DNA of 64,000 nucleotides from NCBI RefSeq assembly GCF_039655775.1, contig NZ_JBBYXJ010000002.1, positions 806,001-870,000 on the forward strand, given 5' to 3'. Numbering within the stretch: position 1 is the first letter of the stretch; each line of letters opens with the position of its first letter. This stretch comes from Iodidimonas sp. SYSU 1G8. Its GTDB lineage: Bacteria > Pseudomonadota > Alphaproteobacteria > SMXS01. Below the pieces are notes generated by a model that was not told the DNA's origin, made no database searches, and worked only from the letters and a program-made list of their open reading frames with translations. This document shows, in pieces, positions 17,708-26,351 of this stretch. Made by a program: the position numbers and the translations under genes.

Positions 17708-17875
17708 TTAGAGCGCGACCTGGTTGCCGACTTCGTCGAACAGAAGATCGAGGTTGGTGCCGACGGTCTGCAGCGCCACGACGAGAACGACGGCGATCAG
17801 GGCGGCGATCAGTCCGTATTCGATCATGGTCGCGCCTTTGGTGTCGCCGATATAGGTCTTGATGAGATTGATCAT
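17708..17875 (-). CDS. flp: Flp-family type IVb pilin (major copy)
   Basis: From the ATG at 17875, which has GGAGG just upstream, the product is 55 residues: a basic lead 'LIKTYIGDTKG', then 'ATMIEYGLIAALIAVVLVVALQTVG' and a polar tail. Gly precedes the cleavage point and Glu-Tyr stand at mature +5/+6, the hallmark of Flp pilins. It is the first gene of the cpa/tad run and probably the main structural subunit. The AT-rich upstream region likely carries its own strong promoter, as pilin must be made in excess. Confidence 0.92.
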   Translation of the reverse strand: MINLIKTYIGDTKGATMIEYGLIAALIAVVLVVALQTVGTNLDLLFDEVGNQVAL

Positions 17876-18463
17876 TGTATAGTCCTCCAGTCCTTGGTTG
17901 CTTGTCCGTTTCGGCTGGTGCGTGTTCGCCTTGGTTCCGCCGAGACAAGTAATAAAAGCCACATCCAAAAGTACTTCGCAAAATATTTTTATTAATAAAA
18001 ACAAATATAAAAATTGAAACAAATTATTGTCTTTGGATTGTTAAAGTATAGTTGGCGCCAGCGGTTCTGCAGGGGCGCCTGGGCCGGCTTTCGCCCCATT
18101 TGGCCGCGATCTGGTGCCAAATGTGGCCTGCTATATCCGCGATTATGACACAGGATCGCCACAATATATGGCGGAAAACCCCGGTTCTGACGGCGTCTCG
18201 GCGCGCGATGGAGGACTGCTCGCGGCAGCGGTAACGCCAGCCCGAAAGGCATAGGCCGAGGGGATGGGGCGAGGCGAAACAGGGGAGGCCGAGGGGAGAT
18301 GGGCGGCGCCGCTACGAGGGCCGATCACCCGGGGTGACGGACTTCAGGTCATCATAAATGCGCCGAAAGCGGATTGCGGCGCGAATCGGGCGATGATCGC
18401 CTTCGATTCGCCCGAATCGGCGAATCGATCAACGGGAGATGGGACGTGATCGGGAAGGGCCGC
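17876..18463. other. Intergenic region upstream of flp, AT-rich near the gene, with inverted repeats at the far end
   Basis: No gene is supported in these 588 bases. The half nearest flp (about 17950-18050) is strongly AT-rich and holds a 16-bp perfect palindrome at 17986-18001 (TTTTTATTAATAAAAA), which probably marks the flp promoter area. The rest is GC-rich and ends in a hairpin at 18403-18428. Short open frames here lack ribosome sites and family signals. Confidence 0.5.
18403..18428. repeat. Perfect 10-bp inverted repeat downstream of the MarR gene
   Basis: TCGATTCGCC and GGCGAATCGA flank a 6-base CGAATC spacer. A related GCGAATCGGGCGA lies just to the left at 18380-18393, so the 50-base block can fold in more than one way. 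It is 36 bases past the MarR stop on the minus strand; it may act as a terminator, but there is no T run. A REP-like element or protein site is an alternative. Confidence 0.4.
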
Positions 18464-18922
18464 TTAGCGGACGGGCATGGTGTGCCGCGAGGAAGACCAG
18501 AAGCTTTCCAGTTTCAGAAGAGATTCCCGCGTCTGGGTCAATTCCGCTTCCATCTGCATGCCATCGAAGAGTTGAGAGGAATGCCATTCGAACAGTTTTT
18601 CCAGGCGCAGGCAAATCTCGCGGCCGCGTTCCGAACTGCGGACGTGAAAGGAGCGTCTGTCATAGGGAGAACGCGTCTGGATGACGTAGCCGTTCTCGAC
18701 CATCTTCTTGATGTTGTAGGAAACATTCGAGCCGAGATAGTAGCCGCGCTCGATCAACTCGCCCATCGGCAGCTCGCGCTCGCCGATGTTGAACAGGATC
18801 ATGGCCTGCGCCGCGTTGAGGTCCCGGATTTCGTGGCGGTCGATTTCCGCCTTGATGACGTCCAGGCAGCGGCGATGCAGGCGTTCGATCAGTCCGATCA
18901 GATCAGCATAGGCGTCGGTCAC
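18464..18922 (-). CDS. MarR-family winged-helix regulator, LdtR-like
   Basis: This 152-residue protein has the MarR layout: dimerising N-terminal helices, 'LNAAQAMILFNIGERELPMGELIERGYYLGSNVSYNIKKMVENGYV' as the helix-turn-helix (about residues 37-82), then the wing 'RSPYDRRSFHVRSSERG'. The 'RGYYLGSNVSYN' recognition helix is the form I associate with alphaproteobacterial LdtR-type regulators, linked to L,D-transpeptidase and stress genes. That link is inference from family memory. It stands alone next to the pilus and c-di-GMP genes. Confidence 0.8.
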   Translation of the reverse strand: MTDAYADLIGLIERLHRRCLDVIKAEIDRHEIRDLNAAQAMILFNIGERELPMGELIERGYYLGSNVSYNIKKMVENGYVIQTRSPYDRRSFHVRSSERGREICLRLEKLFEWHSSQLFDGMQMEAELTQTRESLLKLESFWSSSRHTMPVR

Positions 18923-19057
18923 GAAGCATTCCCTAGATGGCCTCCATTCAGGAGCAATGAGAATGCAGTTTTTGGCACGTTCCGCGCAAGTCTACAAGCG
19001 CTCGCGCCAGATATAACCGGCCAGTGATAAGGTAATAGCCGCTTCTCGCGGCCATGA

Positions 19058-19978
19058 TCAGGATACGCGCTGGCGAATTTCCGGCATGAGTGTTTCGACC
19101 CGGCTCGGGCCGGTGCGCTTGGCCTGGTACAGAAGCGTGTCGGCCGACCGCAGGATCTCGCGCAAATCGGTTTCGGGCGTCATCGCCGAAATGCCGGCGC
19201 TGAAGGTCAGGCAGATAGTCAGGTTGTCCCGGTCCATGGTCAGGGTGCGGCTAAGCGAGGCAATCCGCTCCAGAGGCCGGGTTGCTTCGTCCACCGTGGT
19301 CTCGGGCATCAGGATCGCGAACTCGTCGCCGCCGATGCGGGCGACCACGTCCACCTCCCGCAGGGTGTTCGTCATCGTCCTCACGAATTTGCGCAGCACC
19401 TCGTCGCCGACGGGATGACCGAACGTATCGTTGATGCCCTTGAAGCCATCGATGTCGATGATCGCCAGCGACGCCGGCTTGCCGAAACGGGCGCTGCGCC
19501 GTAGTTCCGCGGTCGCGATGGCCTCGAAGCGGCGGACGTTCACCGCGCCGGTCAACGGGTCGGTCTCGGCGAGGCGCCGCAGCTTGTTCTCGGTGCGCTT
19601 GAATTCGGTGATATCGATCAGGATGCCCAGGACATCCCGGGTGCCGGTGCGGCCGTCGAACGGGCGCGCCGCCATCTTGACGTAACGGACGCTGCCATCG
19701 GCGCGAACGATGCGCGCGTCCAGCTGAAACTCCTCGCCGCGCAGGGCGGCCGCGAGCAGACAGTCCTCGACCAGGCCGCGGTCATCGGCATGCAGATCGC
19801 TCAACGCTTCCGCCCGGGGGATGTCGGTCTGCCGGCTCCGGCGTCCGTGGATCCGATAAACCTGCGGCGACCAGCTGAACGTGTCGTCCGCGGTGTGGAA
19901 CTGCCAGTAGCCGACCTGACCGGCATCTTCGATCATGGCGATCAGGCCTGCGAGCTTATCCCTGTCCAGTTCGATCAA
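19058..19978 (-). CDS. PAS-GGDEF diguanylate cyclase
   Basis: I chose TTG at 19978, which has GAGAG upstream; an open frame extends to 20134 without a good site. The 306-residue product has a PAS/PAC sensor (about residues 15-120, ending 'GILIDITEFKRTENKLRRLAETDPLTG') and a GGDEF domain with an intact 'RIGGDEFAIL' active site and an RxxD inhibitory site ('REVD') five residues before it. It should make c-di-GMP in the cytoplasm and be product-inhibited. It is divergent from an EAL gene, so synthesis and breakdown enzymes share a control region. Confidence 0.9.
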   Translation of the reverse strand: MIELDRDKLAGLIAMIEDAGQVGYWQFHTADDTFSWSPQVYRIHGRRSRQTDIPRAEALSDLHADDRGLVEDCLLAAALRGEEFQLDARIVRADGSVRYVKMAARPFDGRTGTRDVLGILIDITEFKRTENKLRRLAETDPLTGAVNVRRFEAIATAELRRSARFGKPASLAIIDIDGFKGINDTFGHPVGDEVLRKFVRTMTNTLREVDVVARIGGDEFAILMPETTVDEATRPLERIASLSRTLTMDRDNLTICLTFSAGISAMTPETDLREILRSADTLLYQAKRTGPSRVETLMPEIRQRVS

Positions 19979-20482
19979 GGTGGTTCTCTCTAGCGTCCCG
20001 TATGCGGCGGCCCGGGGCTGCCGCGTCCATTGCTCAAGGTCCCCATTTTGGGGGGCGCCGCGTCCTCCGGGGAGGGCGGCGATGCGTGCCGAAGTCTCTG
20101 GTTGTCGCCTAAATTGTACTAGTCCGCAGATCAATTGCCCCCGCGTGCGTCCGGTTGCGTCTGATGCGGGCGGCGCGGGAGAGGTGACGCCCGCTTACCC
20201 ATGCCAGACTATCGATTCCTGTATTCAGTACAAATCAATTTATTTGATCCAAATTTGACCGACAGAGCGGCCACTATTACTGACACGCAAGTAATATTGC
20301 GGATTTGAAATATTTCTCGTCTTTGACCGTAATAACCCGCGGTTTGCCTCATGCCGGCGGCGGAATTTCATGTTTTGCAAAATCAGTCGCAGCGGTTACG
20401 ATGAGCCCGGATTAACACGCTTGCCGAGAATTTCTGACGTAAGTCGGGGCCGGTAGAACAATTGGCAAGGGGGGCCGTCCGG
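19979..20482. other. Divergent control region between cyclase and phosphodiesterase genes
   Basis: No gene is supported in these 504 bases. The left part is GC-rich and the middle (about 20205-20345) is AT-rich, where promoters for both genes probably lie. A TTTTGCAAAA palindrome is at 20373-20382, about 100 bases before the EAL gene. A weak sigma70-like pair (TTGAAA, 17 bases, CGTAAT) can be read at about 20305-20334, but I would not rely on it. Confidence 0.35.
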
Positions 20483-21712
20483 GTGGGCGACAAAACGCTC
20501 GTAGTTATCGACGATGACGATCTTGTGGGCCAACTCGTGGTCGAGGCGGCGCAGCAGGTCGGCTTTTCCGCGTCCGCGGTGCAGGATTTCGAAGCGCTGA
20601 AGCTCGTCGTCGATGCCAGCGAACCCGATGTCATGGTGCTTGATCTCGTGCTGCCCAATGTGGATGGCATCCAGGTGTTGCGGTTCCTGGCGGATCGCGG
20701 CTGCAAGGCCAAGATCTGGTTGCTCAGCGGTTTCGATCCCAAGGTGGTGCAGACGGCCGAACGGCTTGGCGTCTCGCTCGGCCTCACCATCGTCGGCGCG
20801 CTCAACAAGCCGGTCTCGGTGACCACGCTGAAGGACGAGCTGCGCAAGCACCTGCGCGAGTCCGGGGATTTCACCGTTCACGATCTGGAACAGGCGATCA
20901 CCGACGATCACCTGTTCGTGCATTACCAGCCCAAGGTCCGGCTCGCCGGCGACCGGACGGGCGATTCCGGCGGCGACCTGCTGACGCTGACCGTCGACGA
21001 TGCTCCTTACGAGGTGATGGGCTTCGAGGCGCTGGCCCGCTGGCGCAATCCGCACGGGGCCATGGTGTCGCCGGTCAAGTTCATTCCCGTGGCCGAGCAC
21101 TCCCGCATGATCGAGCCGCTGACCCAGTCGGTCTTCCGCCAGGTCATCGAGGCGCTGGCCCACTGGAAGTCGCGCGGTGTCCGGCTCAATGTCGCCGTCA
21201 ACATTTCGCCATCGACCCTCGCCGATCTAGACCTGCCCGACCGTCTGGCCGAGAAGGCCTATGCGGTCGGCGTCTCGCCCGACCAGATGATCCTGGAGAT
21301 CACGGAAAATTCGGCGGTGACAGAAGACCCGCACTTCATGGATGTGCTCAGCCGTTTCCGCCTGAAGGGTTTCGGCCTGTCGCTCGATGATTTCGGCACC
21401 GGTTTTTCCTCGCTGATCCAGATCTACCGCATGCCGTTCACCGAACTGAAAATCGACCGGTCGTTCGTCAGCGAGATGGATCAGAACGACGAAGCCTTTA
21501 CCATCGTCCGGTCGATCATCGATCTGGGCCATAATCTGGGCATGCGCGTCTGCGCCGAAGGCGTCGAAACCCTGTCGGCGGCCAACAGATTGATCGAACT
21601 GGGGTGCGACTATGCCCAAGGCTTCTATTTCAGCCGGCCTGTCGGGTTGCCGGACATCATGCGCCGGATCGGTACGGCGTCCGCGTTGGATGGCACCCGC
21701 AGGATATCATAA
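20483..21712 (+). CDS. Receiver-EAL c-di-GMP phosphodiesterase
   Basis: GTG at 20483 is chosen because AAGGGGGG lies about 9 bases before it. The 409-residue protein has an N-terminal receiver domain (acid pocket 'IDDDD', phospho-acceptor Asp in 'VMVLDLVLPN', Ser in 'LLSGFD', Lys in 'ALNKPV') and an EAL domain from about residue 135 with 'GFEALARW', 'ITENS', 'DDFGTGFSS', 'KIDRSFV' and 'AEGVET', all needed for activity. It would hydrolyse c-di-GMP under control of a kinase; the hybrid kinase 51 bases downstream is the obvious candidate partner. Confidence 0.92.
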   Translation: MGDKTLVVIDDDDLVGQLVVEAAQQVGFSASAVQDFEALKLVVDASEPDVMVLDLVLPNVDGIQVLRFLADRGCKAKIWLLSGFDPKVVQTAERLGVSLGLTIVGALNKPVSVTTLKDELRKHLRESGDFTVHDLEQAITDDHLFVHYQPKVRLAGDRTGDSGGDLLTLTVDDAPYEVMGFEALARWRNPHGAMVSPVKFIPVAEHSRMIEPLTQSVFRQVIEALAHWKSRGVRLNVAVNISPSTLADLDLPDRLAEKAYAVGVSPDQMILEITENSAVTEDPHFMDVLSRFRLKGFGLSLDDFGTGFSSLIQIYRMPFTELKIDRSFVSEMDQNDEAFTIVRSIIDLGHNLGMRVCAEGVETLSAANRLIELGCDYAQGFYFSRPVGLPDIMRRIGTASALDGTRRIS

Positions 21713-21763
21713 CAGGCTCTGCCGGGACTCGTCCGGCGGCCTGGTCGCGCAGCGCCCCGCGCC

Positions 21764-24517
21764 ATGAGGCGCCGAGGGGTTCTGGAACGGATCCTGCCGT
21801 CCATGGCCGCCAGCCAGCGACGTGAAAAGGAAGCGGCTGCGCTTCGCACCCTGTCGCACGCCCTGATCCGGCACGTTCCCGCCGCCATCGCCATTCTTGA
21901 CCGTGAGCTGTGCTTCCTCGGCCTCAGTGACCGGTGGCGGGAGGAATATGGCCTTGGCGACGAGGATCTGACCGGCCGGCGCTTTTACGATGTCATGCCC
22001 GATTCCGAGGCGTTGTGGCGCGACACGCATGCCCGCTGCCTCAAGGGCGAAACTCTCTCGTCCGAAGACGTCTTCCTTCGCGCCGATGACCGCAAGGAAC
22101 GGGTGCACTGGGAAGTGCGGCCGCTGCGCGACGAGACGGGGGAAGTGGCCGGGCTGGTCATGATGACGGAAGTCGTCACCCGCCGGCGTCGGACCGAGGA
22201 AGAGGCGCGTATCCGCCATGCCGCCATGGCGGCGGCGCTCACGCCTCTGGCGATGTTCGACCTCGATGGTGTTGTCAGCTATGCCAATGGCGCGTTCGCC
22301 GACATGCTGGGCTATGACAGGGCCGAGGACCTGGAAGGCCAGCGGACCGAGGCGCTCTGGGGCCAGCCCGGGGAAGCCGCGCGAATCTGGCAGACGCTGA
22401 TGGATACGGGACGCTGGATCGGTGTCACCAGTGCCACCCGGCTCGACTCCAGCGTCCGCGTCGCCCAGGTTTCGGCCAGCCTGGTGCGCGGCCCGCAGGG
22501 CGAGGCCATCGGCGCCATCGCCTCCTGCGTCGATATCACCGCCCAGCGCGAAACCGAGAAGGCGCTGGGCGAGAGCCAGCGGCGTCTGGTCACGCTGATG
22601 GACAACCTGCCCGGCGGCTTCGCCTTCCGGTGCCGCAACGATTCGTTCTGGACCATGGAGATCATCTCCAAGGGCTGTTTCGAAGTGCTCGGCTATTCCC
22701 CCGAGGCGCTGATCGACAATCGACTGGTCGCCTTCGCCAGCCTGATCCACCCCGAGGACGACAAGCGCGTCCGCCGCGAGGTGCTCGAGGCCATCAATCT
22801 GGCGCGGCCGTTCCAAGTGAGCTTCCGCGTCGTCACCCGCAAGGGCGACGTGAAATGGCTGATGCAGCAGGGCACCCCGCAATTCTCCGGCAAGACCGAG
22901 GTCCAGGCGCTCGAGGGCGTCGTGATCGATATCACCGACCGGATCATCGCCACCGAGGACCTGCACCGGGAAAAGGCGCGGGCGGAGCAGTATCTCGACG
23001 TGGCCGCCTCGATCATCGTGGCGTTCGACCGGCAGGGCAAGGTGACCCGCTTCAACCGCAAGGGGTCGGAAGTCACCGGCTACGCGGAAGAGGAACTGGT
23101 GGGGCAGAACTGGTTCGACCTGCTGGTCGACGCGGCCGACCGCCAGGAGGCCAAGCGGGCCTTCGCCGAGATCGTCGCCGGCGACGGCGAGGAATTGCCC
23201 TATCTGGAAAACGAGATCCGGGCCCGCAACGGTCAGCGGCGCGTCATCGGCTGGAACCTGGCGCGGATCCGCGACCAGAGCGGGTACGTGATCAGCGTGC
23301 TCGGCTCCGGCGAGGATCTGACCGAACAGCGCGAGATCGAGCGGCAGTTGCTGCAGGCGCAGAAGATGCAGGCCGTCGGCGAGCTGACAGGCGGCCTCGC
23401 CCATGATTTCAACAATCTGCTGATGGCCGTGCAGGGCAACATCGAGTTCCTGCGCGAGGTGGTGGCCAGCGATCCTTCCGTCGATCGCTATGTCGCCGCG
23501 GCGCTGAAAGCGGTCGGCCGCGGCGCCGAGCTGACCCAGCGCCTGCTGGCGTTCTCGCGCAAGCAGCTGCTGAGGCCCGAGCCGACCTCGATCAACAAGC
23601 TGGTCGCCGACATGACCGAGCTGCTGACCCGCACGCTGGGGCCGCACATCCAGATTCGGAACGATCTGGCGGAAGACGTCTGGGATGCGCTGGTCGATCC
23701 GGCCCAGTTGGAGAACGCGTTGCTCAATCTGGCGATCAACGCGCGCGACGCCATGAAAGAGGGCGGCTCGCTGACCATCGAGACCTCGAACGAGACCATC
23801 AGCGAAATGGCCGCCATGCGGCATCCGACCCTGCCGCCGGGCCCTTATGTGGTGATCGCCGTCCGGGATACCGGGACAGGCATGACGCAGGATGTGCTCG
23901 ACCGGGCGTTCGAGCCCTTCTTCAGTACCAAGGACTCGACGCGCGGCGGCGGCCTGGGCCTGAGCATGGTCTATGGTTTCGTCAAGCAGTCCGGCGGACA
24001 CATCGAGATTCAGAGCGAGATCAACCAGGGCACCATGGTCCTGCTGCGCCTTCCCCGCGCCTTCCGGGCTGCATCGGCGGCGCTGGAGGAAGAGGATTCC
24101 ATGGCCACCATCCTGGGCGATGGCGAAACCGTGCTGGTCGTCGAGGATGACGAGGAAGTGCGCAGCGTCATCGTCGGCGCGCTCAAGTCCCTCGGCTATG
24201 TCGTCCGGCAGGCGCCGGGCGCCGCCGAGGCGCAGACCATGCTCGATGAAGGGTTGCGCCCGCATTTGCTGCTGACGGATGTGCTGCAGCCCAATGGCAA
24301 GGACGGCATCCAGTTCGCGCAGGAGGTCAACGAGGCGTTCCCACAGTGCGCCATCCTGCTCATGTCCGGCTACACCGAGGACGCCATGGACCGGAATCGA
24401 AAGCTGGCCAAGCCCTTTGCCTTGCTGCGCAAGCCGTTCGGCAAGGCCGAGCTGTCGCGCCAGCTTCGCACCCAGCTGGACGCACGGGTCGAGAATATCC
24501 ATCAGGCGACGGTTTAA
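21764..24517 (+). CDS. Multi-PAS hybrid histidine kinase with C-terminal receiver
   Basis: This 917-residue cytoplasmic kinase has no membrane helix. It has about four PAS/PAC units (around residues 25-140, 145-265, 265-400 and 400-525), a HisKA box '[15 protein letters not shown]' with the phospho-acceptor His, an HATPase domain ('[14 protein letters not shown]', 'VRDTGTGM', '[18 protein letters not shown]') and a receiver ('[10 protein letters not shown]', acceptor Asp in 'LLLTDVLQP', Lys in 'LLRKPF'). It probably phosphorylates itself, its own receiver and the neighbouring receiver-EAL protein. The start at 21764 lacks a clear ribosome site; 21803 is an alternative. Confidence 0.92.
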   Translation: MRRRGVLERILPSMAASQRREKEAAALRTLSHALIRHVPAAIAILDRELCFLGLSDRWREEYGLGDEDLTGRRFYDVMPDSEALWRDTHARCLKGETLSSEDVFLRADDRKERVHWEVRPLRDETGEVAGLVMMTEVVTRRRRTEEEARIRHAAMAAALTPLAMFDLDGVVSYANGAFADMLGYDRAEDLEGQRTEALWGQPGEAARIWQTLMDTGRWIGVTSATRLDSSVRVAQVSASLVRGPQGEAIGAIASCVDITAQRETEKALGESQRRLVTLMDNLPGGFAFRCRNDSFWTMEIISKGCFEVLGYSPEALIDNRLVAFASLIHPEDDKRVRREVLEAINLARPFQVSFRVVTRKGDVKWLMQQGTPQFSGKTEVQALEGVVIDITDRIIATEDLHREKARAEQYLDVAASIIVAFDRQGKVTRFNRKGSEVTGYAEEELVGQNWFDLLVDAADRQEAKRAFAEIVAGDGEELPYLENEIRARNGQRRVIGWNLARIRDQSGYVISVLGSGEDLTEQREIERQLLQAQKMQAVGELTGGLAHDFNNLLMAVQGNIEFLREVVASDPSVDRYVAAALKAVGRGAELTQRLLAFSRKQLLRPEPTSINKLVADMTELLTRTLGPHIQIRNDLAEDVWDALVDPAQLENALLNLAINARDAMKEGGSLTIETSNETISEMAAMRHPTLPPGPYVVIAVRDTGTGMTQDVLDRAFEPFFSTKDSTRGGGLGLSMVYGFVKQSGGHIEIQSEINQGTMVLLRLPRAFRAASAALEEEDSMATILGDGETVLVVEDDEEVRSVIVGALKSLGYVVRQAPGAAEAQTMLDEGLRPHLLLTDVLQPNGKDGIQFAQEVNEAFPQCAILLMSGYTEDAMDRNRKLAKPFALLRKPFGKAELSRQLRTQLDARVENIHQATV

Positions 24518-24563
24518 CGCGCGCGCGGCGGCGGTGGGTCGGTTATTCGAAGCGGGGAGCAAG

Positions 24564-24803
24564 ATGCGTGAGAAAGTTTTTGTTCTCTACCACGTTCGTC
24601 CGGACGATGAATACGCAGACGACTTCAAGCTGATTGGCATATACAAAACGAAGCGCGGTGCGACGGCCGCGATCAAGCGCGTAGCAGATCAACCCGGCTT
24701 CCGAGACTACCCTCTCGGTTTCGAAATTCACCCTTACGAGCTCGGCAAGGATCATTGGACCGAGGGGTTTGGCTTTGTGTCGGACGACGAAATTTCAAAC
24801 TGA
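24564..24803 (+). CDS. Small conserved protein of the DUF7336 type
   Basis: This 79-residue protein starts at an ATG with GGGGAG upstream. It has 'YHVRPDDEYADDFKLIGIYKTKRGATAAIKRV' followed by 'QPGFRDYPLGFEI' and 'LGKDHWTEGF', a pattern I recognise from short uncharacterised bacterial proteins (DUF7336). It looks soluble and cytosolic. The function is unknown. It follows the hybrid kinase by 46 bases, with no evidence of a joint role. Confidence 0.7.
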   Translation: MREKVFVLYHVRPDDEYADDFKLIGIYKTKRGATAAIKRVADQPGFRDYPLGFEIHPYELGKDHWTEGFGFVSDDEISN

Positions 24804-24894
24804 CCCACTACCTGTGCGGCGTTTTGGTTTGAAGCTTTCCGTGCGGCACCGTTAAGCTGCGTTCCCAGTCGGGAACAAGGGGAGGACTTACCGC

Positions 24895-26349
24895 ATGGCG
24901 GGGATCACGTCGTTCGGCGCTTATATTCCAAGGCTGCGCCTGAACCGGGCCAGCATCGCGGCCGCTCACAAGTGGGCGATGCCCGGCCTGCGCGCGCTGG
25001 CGAAGGGCGAACGGGCCATGTGCAACTGGGACGAGGACGCCATCACCATGGCGGTCGAGGCGGCGCGGGACTGCCTGACGGACCGGCCGCGCGAGGACAT
25101 CGACGGCGTGTACTTCGCTTCGACCACCCTGCCGTTCCTCGACCGGCAAAACGCCGGCGTGATCGCGGCGGCGCTCAATCTGGGCCATGGCATTTCATCT
25201 CTCGATGTCGCCGGCTCCCAGCGCGCCGGGACATCGGCGCTGATCGCCGCGCTGCGCGGCGCGAGCGAGGGCGAGACGCTGCTCGCGGCCGCCGACGCGC
25301 GGAAGGCGCGGCCGGCCAGCGCCAGCGAGATGCAGTTTGGCCACGGCGCGGCGGCGCTGACGGTCGGCAGCCAGAACGAGATCGCCGTGCTGCGCGGCAG
25401 CCACACGGTCACGACGGATTTCGTCGATCATTTCCGCGGTGAAGGCCAGGATTTCGATTATGGCTGGGAGGAACGCTGGGTCCGCGAAGAAGGCTATTCC
25501 AAGATCGTGCCGCAGGCGATCAAGGCGGTGCTCGACAAGACAGGCGTGCCGGCCAGCGGCATCGCCCGTTTCGTCATGCCCTGCACCATGAAGGGCATCC
25601 CGGACAAGATCGCCAAGGATTTCGGCATTCCCGCCGCCGCCGTCGCCGACACGCTGGGCGAGGTGTGCGGAGACACGGGCGCGGCTCATGCGCTGCTGAT
25701 GCTGGTCGCGGCGCTGGAAACGGCGGCGCCCGGCGATCTCATCCTGGTGGCGTCGTTCGGCCAGGGCGCCGACGCGATCCTGCTCGAGGTCACGGATGCC
25801 ATCACCGCGCTGTCCAAGCGGCAGGGCGTCTCCGGCGCGTTGGCGCGGGGCCGACGGGAAGACGACTACATGAAGTTCCTGTCGTTCCAGGACAATGTGC
25901 GCCTCGACTGGGGCATGCGCGGCGAAATGGACAACAAGACGGCGCTGACCAGCGAATACCGCAACAAGGACATGGTCACGGGCTTCACCGGCGGCAAATG
26001 CACGGTCTGCGGCACGGTGCAGTTCCCGCGCGGCCACTACTGCGTCAACCCGAACTGCCAGGCGCTGGATTCGCAGGAGCCCTATTCGTTCGCGGACTCG
26101 CCGGCCCGGGTCATGTCGTTCACGGCCGACTGGCTGTCCTACAATCCGAGCCCGCCCTTCTTCTACGGCCAGGTGCAGTTCGAAACCGGCGGGCGCGTTC
26201 TCATGGGCTTCACCGATACCGACGCTGGTCAGATCGAGGTCGGATCGGGCCTCAAGATGATGTTCCGCATCAAGGATTTCGACAAGGACCGGGGATATCG
26301 CCGCTATTTCTGGAAAGCGGCACCGCTTTCAACAGGCAAGGAGGCCTGA
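24895..26349 (+). CDS. HMG-CoA-synthase-like thiolase-fold protein fused to a DUF35 zinc-ribbon/OB domain
   Basis: The 484-residue protein has a thiolase-like HMG-CoA synthase domain (residues 1 to about 330; 'GITSFGAYIPRLRLNR') and a C-terminal DUF35 part with a four-Cys rubredoxin-like ribbon ('CTVCGTVQFPRGHYCVNPNC' region) followed by an OB fold. Archaeal HMG-CoA synthase works in a complex with acetoacetyl-CoA thiolase and a separate DUF35 protein; here DUF35 is fused and a thiolase gene follows directly. At the position where archaeal HMG-CoA synthase has the nucleophile (Cys in 'CKAGT') this protein has Gln109 ('QRAGT'). The reaction is therefore open: a condensation, a decarboxylation or an accessory role. 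Confidence 0.82.
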   Translation: MAGITSFGAYIPRLRLNRASIAAAHKWAMPGLRALAKGERAMCNWDEDAITMAVEAARDCLTDRPREDIDGVYFASTTLPFLDRQNAGVIAAALNLGHGISSLDVAGSQRAGTSALIAALRGASEGETLLAAADARKARPASASEMQFGHGAAALTVGSQNEIAVLRGSHTVTTDFVDHFRGEGQDFDYGWEERWVREEGYSKIVPQAIKAVLDKTGVPASGIARFVMPCTMKGIPDKIAKDFGIPAAAVADTLGEVCGDTGAAHALLMLVAALETAAPGDLILVASFGQGADAILLEVTDAITALSKRQGVSGALARGRREDDYMKFLSFQDNVRLDWGMRGEMDNKTALTSEYRNKDMVTGFTGGKCTVCGTVQFPRGHYCVNPNCQALDSQEPYSFADSPARVMSFTADWLSYNPSPPFFYGQVQFETGGRVLMGFTDTDAGQIEVGSGLKMMFRIKDFDKDRGYRRYFWKAAPLSTGKEA

Positions 26350-26351
26350 TC

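Noticed and set aside
18030-18060. CtrA half-box TTAA-N7-TTGG upstream of flp
   Set aside because: Only one half matches; TTAA is common in this AT-rich stretch.
21707-24562. 951-codon minus-strand open frame opposite the hybrid kinase
   Set aside because: The plus strand has complete PAS, HisKA, HATPase and receiver motifs; the reverse frame is a Gly/Gln/His-rich shadow.
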